Of a stretch of DNA of 64,000 bases, positions 30,341-39,100 are shown piece by piece. Numbering within the stretch: position 1 is the stretch's first letter; each line of letters starts with the position of its first letter. The notes under the pieces are model-generated. The model was not told where the DNA came from, ran no database searches, and saw only the letters and a program-made list of their open reading frames with translations. The stretch comes from Actinomadura rupiterrae (GTDB lineage Bacteria > Actinomycetota > Actinomycetes > Streptosporangiales > Streptosporangiaceae): the NCBI RefSeq assembly GCF_024172125.1, contig NZ_JAMZEA010000007.1:124001-188000 (forward strand), written 5' to 3'. A program made the position numbers and the translations under genes.

Positions 30341-31501
30341 TCAGTCGCCGAGGATGGCGTCGACGAAGGCGCCGGGCTCGAACGGGGCCAGGTCGTCCGG
30401 GCCCTCGCCGAGGCCGACCAGCTTGACCGGGACGCCCAGCTCGCGCTGCACCTGCACGACGATGCCGCCCTTGGCGGTGCCGTCCAGCTTGGTCAGCACG
30501 ACGCCGGTGATGTTGACGACCTCGGCGAACACGCGGGCCTGCTGCATGCCGTTCTGGCCGGTCGTGGCGTCCAGGACGAGCAGCACCTCGTCGACCGCGG
30601 CCTGCTTCTCCACGACCCGCTTGACCTTGCCGAGCTCGTCCATCAGCCCGGTCTTGGTGTGCAGCCGGCCGGCGGTGTCGATGATCACCGTGTCGACCTT
30701 GGCGTCCACGCCCTGCTTGACCGCGTCGAACGCGACCGAGGCCGGGTCGGCGCCCTCGTCCTTGCGGACGACCTGGGCGCCGACGCGCTCGCCCCAGGTC
30801 TGGAGCTGGTCGGCGGCGGCGGCGCGGAAGGTGTCGGCCGCGCCGAGCACGACGGTCTTGCCGTCCCCGACCAGGACGCGGGCGAGCTTGCCGGTCGTGG
30901 TGGTCTTGCCGGTGCCGTTGACCCCGACCACCATGATCACGGCGGGCTTGTCGCCGTGCCGCTCGGTGTGCAGGTGCCGGTCCAGGTCCGGGCCGATCTG
31001 CTTGACCAGCTCCTCGCGCAGCAGGTTGCGGACCTCGTCGGGCGTCCGGGTGCCGAGCACCTGGACCTTGGTGCGCAGGTCGTCGGTGATCTGGCGGGCC
31101 ACGGCGACGCCGATGTCCGCGCCGATCAGGGTGTCCTCGATCTCGTCCCAGGCGTCGTCGTCCAGGTGGTCGCGCGACAGCAGGCCGAGCAGGGTCTTGC
31201 CGAAGGTGTTCTGGGACCGGGCCAGCCGGGCGCGCAGCCGGACGAGCCGCCCCGCGGACGGCGGCGGGACCTCGATCTCGGGCTTGGGCGGCGCGGCGGG
31301 TGTCGGCGGAGCCCGTTCCACCGGCGGCGCGGCCTGATCCTCCTCCGGCGGCGCGGTGGTGGTCGCGCCGGGCCGGATGTCGGGCCGCTCCGCTGGTTCG
31401 ACGGGGGCTTGGGGCTTGCGGCGGCCGGGCCGCAAGAACATCACGCCGCCCACGATCAACGCGAGGACGGCCAGCCCGGCGATCAGGATCACGTATTCCA
31501 T
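30341..31501 (-). CDS. ftsY: Signal recognition particle receptor FtsY
   Basis: FtsY is the SRP receptor GTPase at the membrane. The 386-residue protein begins with one hydrophobic segment (MEYVILIAGLAVLALIVGGV) that can anchor it, then a Pro/Ala-rich linker, then the NG domain: G1 GVNGTGKTTTTGKLA, AADTFRAAAADQL, DTAGRLHTK, TKLDGTAKGG. The ATG at 31501 gives this membrane start; the frame continues upstream without support. In Streptomyces ftsY lies near smc and the ammonium genes, as here. Confidence 0.95.
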   Translation of the reverse strand: MEYVILIAGLAVLALIVGGVMFLRPGRRKPQAPVEPAERPDIRPGATTTAPPEEDQAAPPVERAPPTPAAPPKPEIEVPPPSAGRLVRLRARLARSQNTFGKTLLGLLSRDHLDDDAWDEIEDTLIGADIGVAVARQITDDLRTKVQVLGTRTPDEVRNLLREELVKQIGPDLDRHLHTERHGDKPAVIMVVGVNGTGKTTTTGKLARVLVGDGKTVVLGAADTFRAAAADQLQTWGERVGAQVVRKDEGADPASVAFDAVKQGVDAKVDTVIIDTAGRLHTKTGLMDELGKVKRVVEKQAAVDEVLLVLDATTGQNGMQQARVFAEVVNITGVVLTKLDGTAKGGIVVQVQRELGVPVKLVGLGEGPDDLAPFEPGAFVDAILGD

Positions 31502-31676
31502 AGCGGGTCCAGTTTTCCAGACGGCCGCCCATGCCCCGAACGTCCGCCCTCCCCGGCCGCGCCGCCGCCACACCCGGTGGACGCCCCGTCCTCACGCACC
31601 CCGCCGCACGGGCGCCCCGCGCACCGCGCCGGGCGCGCTGCCTCCACGGGTCGCGGTGGGCGCGGTTTCCCGCGGG

Positions 31677-32180
31677 TCAGGCGAGGACGGAGGCTACGAA
31701 GGCGTCCAGGTTCGTCCGGACGCGCGAGACCTTGTCCTCTACCGGGATGCCGTCGTCGTGCGCGTCGCCCAGCAGGGTCTGCTTCTTGCCGCGGACGTAG
31801 AGGGAGCAGGCCAGGTCCGCGCACAGGTACTGGCCGACGGTGTTGCCCTGCTTGCCCGCCTCGCCGCTGCGCCGCGCGCCCATCAGCGCGACGCCGCCGC
31901 CGGTGTGGACGGTGTGGCAGAACGAGCACAAGCTCGTCGAGTTGAACCCGCGGGCCTTGCCGGGCGCGGACGCGAAGCGCAGCGCGATCCCGGTGAGCCG
32001 GTCGCCCGTCTCGGTGACGAGGTAGGCGCGGTCGGGGGCCTTCGGGTCCCGCCAGCCGAGGAAGTCGAGGTCGTCCCAGGGCGTCTCCGCGAAGTCCTTG
32101 GGGAGGTTCAGGCGCTTGGCATCGCCCTTGGAGCAGTTGACGAAGCAGGAGCGCAGCTCGTCTTCGGTAATCGTGCGCAT
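31677..32180 (-). CDS. FBP-domain protein (FusB-type EF-G-binding zinc finger)
   Basis: This 167-residue protein ends in a four-cysteine treble-clef region (C85, C88, C120, C125 in SLCSFCHT and YLCADLACSLYVRGKK) that resembles the C-terminal zinc finger of FusB/FusC, which bind EF-G and free it from fusidic-acid-stalled ribosomes. The N-terminal part (MRTITEDELRSCFVNCSKG) matches the small FBP-domain proteins of actinomycetes. Rescue of EF-G is an inference from the family; no resistance should be assumed. It stands alone between ftsY and a GH16-like gene, all on the minus strand. Confidence 0.8.
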   Translation of the reverse strand: MRTITEDELRSCFVNCSKGDAKRLNLPKDFAETPWDDLDFLGWRDPKAPDRAYLVTETGDRLTGIALRFASAPGKARGFNSTSLCSFCHTVHTGGGVALMGARRSGEAGKQGNTVGQYLCADLACSLYVRGKKQTLLGDAHDDGIPVEDKVSRVRTNLDAFVASVLA

Positions 32181-32277
32181 GGGATCCGAGCCTATGGACG
32201 CGTTCGGGACGCAGGCAAAGCATTATCCGGGCAGGACCGAAACCCGGAGCGGCTCGTCAGGGCGCGTCCAGCGGCGG

Positions 32278-33249
32278 TCAGGGGTGGTACATGCGGATCC
32301 AGTCGACCTGGAAGGTGGCGGGGGCGTTCCAGTCGATGCCGCGGGCGGTGTGCTCGGCGTCGCGCGGGAACCAGTCGAGCTGGATGGCCTGCCCCATCGG
32401 CCCGGGCGGGAGCGCGCGGCGGCGCGTGGTGTGGAACCAGCGCTCGCCGTCCACGAAGCCGCTGATCGACCGGGCCGTCCACTCGACCGCGAAGGCGTGC
32501 CAGCGGGTCATGTCGACGCGGACCCGTCCCGTCAGCTGGTCGTCCTCGTGCACCGGGCCGTAGTGCAGGTAGAAGTCGGCGTTCTGGCGGGTGCCGTCGT
32601 CGGCGACCTCCAGCCAGTCGATCTCGCCGCCGCCGCCCTTGGGCGCGTCTCCCCCGCCCGCGGCGGTCGGCCACAGCAGCAGGACGGGGTGGTAGGCGGC
32701 GCAGGCGCGGTTCATCCGGACGCGCGCCTCCCAGCGCCCCGTCCGCTGGGCGCCGTGCTTCCAGGCCAGGCCACCGGTCGTGCCGTCCGGACGGCCGGTG
32801 ATGGTGAGGAGGCCGTTGCGGACGCCGACCGCGCGGGGGCTGCGGTGCCCGTCGTGGTTCTGGCCGGGTCCCTGGTAGACGTCCCAGGCGCGGGGGTCGA
32901 GGCGTCCGGTGGTGAAGTCGTCGGACGCGACCGGGATGCCCCAGCCGTACCGCGCGGCGGCGGTGGGCTGGGGGCCGAGGGTCGGCGGGCCCTGGTCCGG
33001 ACGGCCCGCCGCCGGCTGCGGGCCCGGTCCGCCCTGGCGGCCGCGCCGCGGGACGCCTGCGCTCGATCGACGGAGGTGCCGGACGGACCGGTGGGGGAAC
33101 AGCCGCATGTCGCGCAGCGTAAGCCGCCCGGCCGCGTCCCGGACGTCCCGTAACCGAAAAGTGGCCCCGGAGAACGGCGTCCCGGTCGCGAAGACCAGGA
33201 CGGCCGCGACAATGACCGCAATGATCAGCGTTCTGGGCCGAAGGGACAC
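32278..33249 (-). CDS. Secreted or membrane-anchored glycoside hydrolase family 16-like protein
   Basis: The GH16 catalytic signature ExDxxE is present as GGEIDWLEVADDG, with downstream WHAFAVEWTARSISGFVDGE typical of the family. The N-terminus carries one hydrophobic segment (RTLIIAVIVAAVLVFATG), followed by a Pro/Gly/Arg-rich linker, so the enzyme acts outside the membrane. GH16 enzymes cut beta-1,3/1,4-glucans, agar or related polymers; the substrate is unknown. The start is uncertain: a GTG at 33249 is chosen, and a TTG at 33273 is the alternative; neither has a strong binding site. Confidence 0.85.
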   Translation of the reverse strand: MSLRPRTLIIAVIVAAVLVFATGTPFSGATFRLRDVRDAAGRLTLRDMRLFPHRSVRHLRRSSAGVPRRGRQGGPGPQPAAGRPDQGPPTLGPQPTAAARYGWGIPVASDDFTTGRLDPRAWDVYQGPGQNHDGHRSPRAVGVRNGLLTITGRPDGTTGGLAWKHGAQRTGRWEARVRMNRACAAYHPVLLLWPTAAGGGDAPKGGGGEIDWLEVADDGTRQNADFYLHYGPVHEDDQLTGRVRVDMTRWHAFAVEWTARSISGFVDGERWFHTTRRRALPPGPMGQAIQLDWFPRDAEHTARGIDWNAPATFQVDWIRMYHP

Positions 33250-33364
33250 TCTTGGGACGTTACGAAATGACAATTATGGCGCGCCGCCCCGGAGAGCGAG
33301 ATCCTCGGGAAAGAAAGCCCGCCGAGCGCAAAGTCCTTTCAGATCGTTGAGTTTTATGTACCGT

Positions 33365-34072
33365 TTAGGGCCGTTTCTCGGGATTCTCCTTTTCCGAGCG
33401 CTCCCACTCGTCCACGTTGCGCAGCAGCGCTTCGAGGTACGCGCGCAGGTGCGTGCGGTAGACGTCGCTGTAGGTGCGCAGGTAGGCGATCTCCCGCTCC
33501 ATCCGGCGGCGCTCGTCGGCGTCGAGCGGGGCCAGGCCGTCGGCCCGGGTCTCCTCTAGGTCCGGCGCGGACGCCGGCTGGGCCGGCGGCTCGGCGGCGG
33601 GCGCGACCGACCGCGCCGCCTGGTCGGCCATGGCGGCGGCGCGCTGGTGCGCCTCCTCCATCATCCGGTCGGCCCGGCTCTGCGCGTCGGTCAGGATCGC
33701 GTCCCGGTGCTGCCGGGCCTCCTGGGCCAGCTCGCGGGTGTAGCGCTCGGCGTCCGCGACGTACAGGTCGGCGGTCTGCTGCGCCTGGGACAGGATCCGG
33801 ACGGCCTGGAAGTGCGCGTCGTCCGGTCTGGCCGCGTCGCCCGCGCCGGCCTCGGCCGGGGCGGCGCGCAGCCGGTCCACCTCCTGGCCGAGCGCGGCGC
33901 GCTCGTTCAGCAGCTGGACGAGCTCCTGCTCGACGCGCTGGAGGAACTCGCGGACCTGGTCCTCGTCGAGGCCGCGCCGGCCGAGCGCCGCCCGCTGGAA
34001 GACCGCCGCCTGGACCTCGCCGGGGGTCAGCCGGGGGCCGCCCTGGGCGAGGGGAGGGTGTGCTGGGTTCAC
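33365..34072 (-). CDS. DivIVA-domain coiled-coil protein
   Basis: This 235-residue protein has an N-terminal DivIVA-like segment (LTPGEVQAAVFQRAALGRRG then VREFLQRVEQEL) and long Ala/Glu/Gln-rich heptad regions. The C-terminal helix ends WERSEKENPEKRP. DivIVA proteins bind curved membranes and steer polar growth in actinomycetes; this looks like a paralogue (Wag31-like or SepIVA-like) rather than the main DivIVA, which sits beside ftsZ. The GTG at 34072 has GAGGTGA upstream and is 4 nt after the flavohaemoprotein stop, so the two are probably cotranslated. Confidence 0.8.
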   Translation of the reverse strand: MNPAHPPLAQGGPRLTPGEVQAAVFQRAALGRRGLDEDQVREFLQRVEQELVQLLNERAALGQEVDRLRAAPAEAGAGDAARPDDAHFQAVRILSQAQQTADLYVADAERYTRELAQEARQHRDAILTDAQSRADRMMEEAHQRAAAMADQAARSVAPAAEPPAQPASAPDLEETRADGLAPLDADERRRMEREIAYLRTYSDVYRTHLRAYLEALLRNVDEWERSEKENPEKRP

Positions 34073-34076
34073 GAGA

Positions 34077-35414
34077 TCACCTCTGTGCGAAGGATTCCAG
34101 CCGGATGCGGTCGCGGGGCACACCGTCGCGCAGCAGCCGGTCCGCCGTGCTCTCGACCATGGCGTCCGGCCCGCACACGTAGACGTCGTGGCCGTGCCAG
34201 GAGCCGTACCGCCCGACCACCTCGGCGAGCGTGCCGTGCTCGATCCGCGGCCCGCCGGACGGCGCCGCCGCGGATCCGAGCGTGTCCCCGAACGCCGCAT
34301 GCCCGGACGCCGCGTCCCCGGAGGCCGGCGGCCCGGACGGGCCGAACCAGCCGGGCGCGCCCTGCGCGCCCTGACCGCCGGGCGCGCCCTGCGCGCCCTG
34401 ACCGCCGGGTGCGCCCTCACCGCCGACCCCGGCCGGGCCGCCGAACGGGGAGCCGAAGGACGCGGCGAAACCGTGCCCGTTCGGCTCGTCCGAGACGGCG
34501 GGGACCACCGTGAGCCAGGGGCAGCGGGCGGCGAGCTCGGTCAGGTGCGGCAGGTCGTAGAGCGCGTCGCGGGTGCGGGCGCCGAAGAACAGCGTGGTGC
34601 GCGGCGGGTCCTGCCGCCGCGACAGCTGCTCCAGGATCGCCTTGAGAGGCGCGAGGCCGGTGCTGCCCGCGACCATCAGCACGTCCCGCTGGGACGACTC
34701 GTCCAGCACGAGGGTGCCGACGGGCGCGCCCATCCGCATCCGGTCCCCGGGCTGGACGGAGCGGACCAGCACCGCGCTGACCGCGCCGCCGTCCACCAGC
34801 CGGACGTGGAAGTCGAGCGTGTGGTCCGGGCGCGGCGCGTTCGCCATCGACAGGTACCGCCACTGCCGCAGCCGCTGCGGCAGCTCCACCGCGACCGACT
34901 GGCCGGGCTGGTACGGCAGCGGCTGGTCGGGCCGCACCCGCAGCAGGGCGATGTCGAAGCGGCGGCGCTCCACCGCGACGACCTCGCCGTTCCACCAGGC
35001 GGGCGCGGCCATCGCGTCCTGGTCGGCGGCCTCCAGCATGACGTGCGACACCACGTCGTAGGCGGCGATCCAGTCGGCTTCGAGCTCGGGCGTCCAGGAC
35101 GCGCCGGAGTAGTGCCGCAGCGTCGCGACGAGGCTCGCCCCGACGTGCGGGTAGTGCTCGGCGATGATCCCGAACTTGCGGTGGTCCCGGCCGAGCCCCT
35201 GCAGGAACGGCACCAGCTCGCCGAGGTCGTCGACGTTGGAGACGATGTGCCCGAGGGCGCCGAGCAGCTTGTCGCGCTGCCCGGTCATCCCGATGGGGAA
35301 CATGTCCCGCAGGTGCGGGTTCCGCAGGAACAGGTCGGAGTAGAAGAACAGCGCCACCGCGTCACCGTGCTCGGCGACCCGGGCGAAGTTCTCCTTCAGT
35401 CGTTGGGCGTCCAC
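34077..35414 (-). CDS. Flavohaemoprotein-like globin/oxidoreductase (NO dioxygenase family)
   Basis: This protein of about 445 residues joins a globin domain (1-130) to a ferredoxin-NADP reductase module. Y25 (B10), the proximal H78 (DHRKFG) and Y88 match E. coli Hmp Tyr29, His85 and Tyr95. The FAD motif is WRYLSMANA and the NAD side shows GSTGLAPLKAILEQL and YVCGPDAM. Hmp-type proteins oxidise NO to nitrate. An insertion of about 75 residues, with collagen-like GGQGAQGAP repeats, splits the NAD domain. The GTG at 35414 has GGAG 6 nt upstream. It follows a paralogous single-domain globin and precedes a DivIVA-like gene. Confidence 0.9.
   Translation of the reverse strand: MDAQRLKENFARVAEHGDAVALFFYSDLFLRNPHLRDMFPIGMTGQRDKLLGALGHIVSNVDDLGELVPFLQGLGRDHRKFGIIAEHYPHVGASLVATLRHYSGASWTPELEADWIAAYDVVSHVMLEAADQDAMAAPAWWNGEVVAVERRRFDIALLRVRPDQPLPYQPGQSVAVELPQRLRQWRYLSMANAPRPDHTLDFHVRLVDGGAVSAVLVRSVQPGDRMRMGAPVGTLVLDESSQRDVLMVAGSTGLAPLKAILEQLSRRQDPPRTTLFFGARTRDALYDLPHLTELAARCPWLTVVPAVSDEPNGHGFAASFGSPFGGPAGVGGEGAPGGQGAQGAPGGQGAQGAPGWFGPSGPPASGDAASGHAAFGDTLGSAAAPSGGPRIEHGTLAEVVGRYGSWHGHDVYVCGPDAMVESTADRLLRDGVPRDRIRLESFAQR
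34351..34422 (-). repeat. 27-bp tandem repeat (2.7 copies) in the flavohaemoprotein gene
   Basis: Two identical 27-bp copies (34351-34377 and 34378-34404) and a partial third (34405-34422) encode GGQGAQGAP repeats. They form part of the low-complexity insertion in the NAD-binding domain and keep the reading frame. Confidence 0.9.
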
Positions 35415-35454
35415 ACGATCTCCAGGTAGCGGCCGTGGTCGGGGTCTCCCGGAC

Positions 35455-35868
35455 TCACGCGCCGACCCGCTCACCCTCCGCGGCCTCGGTCATGACCTGC
35501 GCGACGACACCGTAGGCCGCCGCCCAGTCGGCCTCCAGCTCCGGCGTCCAGGCCGGGCCGCTGAAGTGCTCGAGCGTCGCGATGAGGCTCGCGCCGACCT
35601 GCGGGTAGTACTCGGCGACGACGCCGAACCCGTTGTGCCGGACGCCGAGGTCGCGCAGGAACGGGACGAGCTCGTCGGTGTCGTCGACATGCCCGACGAT
35701 GTGCGAGAGGGCGGCGAGCAGCTTCTCGTGCTGCTTGGCCATCGAGGCCGGGAACAGCTTGCGCAGCTGCGGGTCGCGCTCGAAAAGGTCGGCGTAGAAG
35801 TAGGAGGCGACGTCCTCGCCATGGCCTCCGACCAGGGCGAAGTTGTCCTTGAGCCGCTGCACGTCCAT
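35455..35868 (-). CDS. Single-domain globin of the flavohaemoglobin type
   Basis: This 137-residue protein aligns end to end with the globin domain of the next gene: MDVQRLKDNFALVGGHGEDV against VDAQRLKENFARVAEHGDAV. The haem residues are kept: Y25 (B10), proximal H78 (RHNGFG) and Y88. There is no reductase module. The pair probably arose by tandem duplication with loss or gain of the reductase. Stand-alone globins of this class may bind O2 or NO and may use an external or neighbouring reductase. The gene ends 40 nt before the flavohaemoprotein start. Confidence 0.9.
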   Translation of the reverse strand: MDVQRLKDNFALVGGHGEDVASYFYADLFERDPQLRKLFPASMAKQHEKLLAALSHIVGHVDDTDELVPFLRDLGVRHNGFGVVAEYYPQVGASLIATLEHFSGPAWTPELEADWAAAYGVVAQVMTEAAEGERVGA

Positions 35869-36015
35869 GATCGTCCGCCTTTCGGGGCGGGCCCGCGGCG
35901 CCGGGCGGGGTTGCTCCGGGCGGGGGACGCGGGCACACCGGCGGACATGTCTACCGGATCACCGGAGAGTGATCAACCTGGACGGGCGGCGGGCGGCGAA
36001 CCCGAGCAGTTCGTG

Positions 36016-36125
36016 CTAAACCGGGACCGAGGCGGGCCTTGGACCGGCCCGGGGGTGGCCCTAGACCGGTCCGGAGGCGGACCACAGGCAGGCGCGGAGG
36101 CGGGCCTAGACCGGCACGGAGGCGG
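36016..36125 (-). repeat. Three 45-bp tandem units covering the smc stop codon and downstream
   Basis: Segments CTAGACCGGCACGGAGGCGG (36106), CTAGACCGGTCCGGAGGCGG (36061) and CTAAACCGGGACCGAGGCGG (36016) are spaced exactly 45 bp. Each carries an in-frame TAG on the minus strand. The gene-embedded copy ends PASVPV-stop, and the outermost copy also reads PASVPV-stop, through synonymous codons. Confidence 0.8.
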
Positions 36126-39100
36126 GTTCCGGCTCGTCCCGGACGATGCGCTGGCTGACCACCTGCGTCACGCCGTCACCGCGCATGGACACGCCGTAGA
36201 GCGCGTCCGCGCCCTCCATCGTGCGCTTCTGGTGGGTGATGATGATCAGCTGGGACGACTCGCGCAGCTCCTCGAACACCTTGATCAGCCGCTGCGTGTT
36301 GGTGTCGTCCAGCGCCGCCTCGACCTCGTCCAGCACGTAGAACGGGGACGGCCGGGCCTTGAACACCGCGACCAGGAACGCGATCGCGACCAGCGACCGC
36401 TCGCCGCCCGACAGCAGCGACAGCCGCTTGACCTTCTTGCCCGGCGGGCGGGCCGCGACCTCGACACCGGTGGTGAGCATGTCGTCGGGCTCGGTGAGCG
36501 ACAGGCTGCCCTCGCCGCCGGGGAACAGCCGGGCGAAGATCCGCTCGAACTCGCGGGCGGTGTCGGCGTAGGCGGCGGCGAACACCTGCTGCACCCGGTC
36601 GTCCACCTCCTTGACGACCAGCAGCAGGTCGCGGCGGGTCTTCTTGAGGTCCTCCAGCTGCGAGGTCAGGAACGCGTGCCGCTCCTCCAGCGCCGCGAAC
36701 TCCTCCAGCGCGAGCGGGTTCACCTTGCCGAGCTGGTTCAGCTCGCGCTCGGCCTTCTTCGCCCGCTTCTCCTGCGTCGGACGGTCGTACGGCACCGGCA
36801 CCGCGTCCTCCGGCGCCTCCGGGCCCGGCGGGACGGGCTGGTCCGGCCCGTACTCGTTGAGCAGCGCGTCCACTTCGAGGCCGAACTCCTCCAGCGCGCG
36901 CTGCTCCATCTGCTCCAGCCGGAGCCGCTGCTCGGCGCGCGCGACCTCGTTGCCGTGCACGACGTTGACCAGCCGCTCCAGCGTGGACGACAGCTCGCGC
37001 ACCTGCGTGCGGATCACCCGTAGCTCGGCCTCGCGGGCGGCGCGCGCCTCCTCGGCCGCCTCGCGCTGCCGCACCGCCGTGGCGAGCGAGTGCTCGATGC
37101 GCTCCAGCGCGGCCAGCGAGCCCTTGTGCACGGCCTCGGCGATCTTCGCCTGCTGCTCGCGGCGGGCCCGGCGGCGGGCGGCTAGGGCGCGCTCCTCGCG
37201 CTCGCGGCGGGCGCCGCGTTCGAGGGAGTCGGCGCGTCCGGAGATGGCCTGCACGCGCTCCTCGGCGGTGCGGACGGTCAGCCGCGACTCCATCTCGCTT
37301 GAGCGCAGCTCCTGCACCCGCGCCGCGAGCTCGTCGCGGACGGTCGTGTCGTCGCCGACCTCGTCCGCGACGTTCGCGGCCTCCTCGGCCTCTTCCAACC
37401 GCATCGCCAGCTCGTCGGCCGCGTTCGCGTCCGCCTCGCGGGACTCGGCGGCGGCGTCGAGCGCCTTGCCCAGCCGCTCGACCTCGCCGAGCGCGGCCCG
37501 CACGTCGGCTTCGAGGCGTGCGGCGCGCTTGGCCTCCTGCGCTGCCTGCGACTCGAACTCGCGCACGCGTACGCGGATGCGGTCCAGTTCCGCCTGGGCC
37601 GCGTTCACCCCCGCTTGGGCCTCCCCCACGGCGGCCTGCGCCGCGTCCAAGGAGACCTGCGCCTGCTGCTCGGCTTCGACGGCTTCGGTGAGGTCGGTGC
37701 CGCTGCGCTCGGCGGCGGTCTCGGCGGCGGCCAGATCGGCGGTCGCCTCGTCCAGCGTCGCGCGCATCTGGAGGATCGACTGCGCGCCGCCCGCGCCGCC
37801 GCCCTGCGCCCAGTGCGCGCCCACCAGGTCGCCTTCGCGGGTGACCGCGCGCAGCGACGGATGCGCGCGCACGAGCTTCGCGGCGGACGTCACGTCATCG
37901 GCGACCGCGACATCCCGCAGCAGGAACTCCATCGCGGAACGCACCCCGTCCGGGACGGTCACCGCGTCGATCGCATAGTCGACCCCGGAGACGCGGTCGG
38001 CCGGGTTCGCCGAGCCGCCGCCGATCAGCAGGCCGGCGCGGCCCGCGTCCTCGGCGCGCAGCAGCGCCAGCGCGGCCTCGGCCGTGTCGAGCGAGCCGAC
38101 CGCGATCGCCTGCGTCGCGTCGCCGAGCGCGGCCGCGACGGCCGTCTCGTACCCCGGGCGGACGGTCAGCAGCGACGCGACGGTGCCGAGCACGCCGTCC
38201 AGCCCGGACGCGAGCAGCGCCTCGCCGCCGTCGGCGGCCGACGCGAGCGTCAGGTTCAGCGCCTCGATCCGCGCCTGGAGCGCGGTGACCCGCTTCTGCG
38301 CGGCCTGGTCGGCCGAGCGCGCGGCCGACACCGCGGCGCGGGCGTCCTTGAGCGCCTGGCGCGGGACGTCCACGGTCGCGCGGGCGGTCTCGGCGGTCTC
38401 CTTCGCGGCGGCCAGCAGCTCCTGCGCGGCCTCGTGCTCGGCGACCAGCACCGGGTCGTCCACGACCTCGGCCTCGAACGCCTCGAACTCGGCCTGCGCC
38501 GCCGCGGCGCGCTGCTCGGCGTCGGCGCGCGCGGCCGACAGCCGCCCGATCTCCGACTGGCCGGCCTGCGCCTTGCTGCGCAGCGCCTCGACGCGCCCGC
38601 GCAGCCGGGCCAGCTCCTCGCGGCGGTCGGCGGCGGCGCGGGCGGCGGACTGGAGCCGGCGCTCCTCGGCGGTCAGCGCCTCCTCGGCCTCCGAGCGCTC
38701 CCGGACGGCCTCCGACAGCCCGTCCTGCGCCTCGTCCAGGGCCGCGCGCAGCATCTCCTCCTGCTCGCGGGTCTCGGCGGCCTCGCGCTCCATGTCCTCG
38801 GGGTCGCGGCCGCGGCGCTCCTCCTCGCGCGCCTCGGCGGCGTTGCGGTGCCGCTCCGCGGCGAGGTCAGCGACGCCGCGCAGCCGCTCCTTCAGCGACG
38901 ACAGCTGGAACCAGGTGTCCTGGACGAGCGCCAGCTCGGGCGCCTGCTCGGCCTCCTCGGCCTCCAGCACGCCCTCGCGCTCCTGCGCCTCGGCGAGCGC
39001 GCGCTCGGTCTCGACCCGGCGCGCGAGGATCTGCGCCTCGTCGGCGGCCTCGCGGTCGAGTTTCGTCCGCAGCTCGGTCAGGTCGTCGGCGAGGAGCCGC

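Noticed and set aside
35455-35868. Apparent loss of the proximal haem histidine in the single-domain globin (AEYY against AEHY in the paralogue)
   Set aside because: Alignment with E. coli Hmp places the proximal His at the earlier DHRKF/RHNGF position; both proteins keep it.
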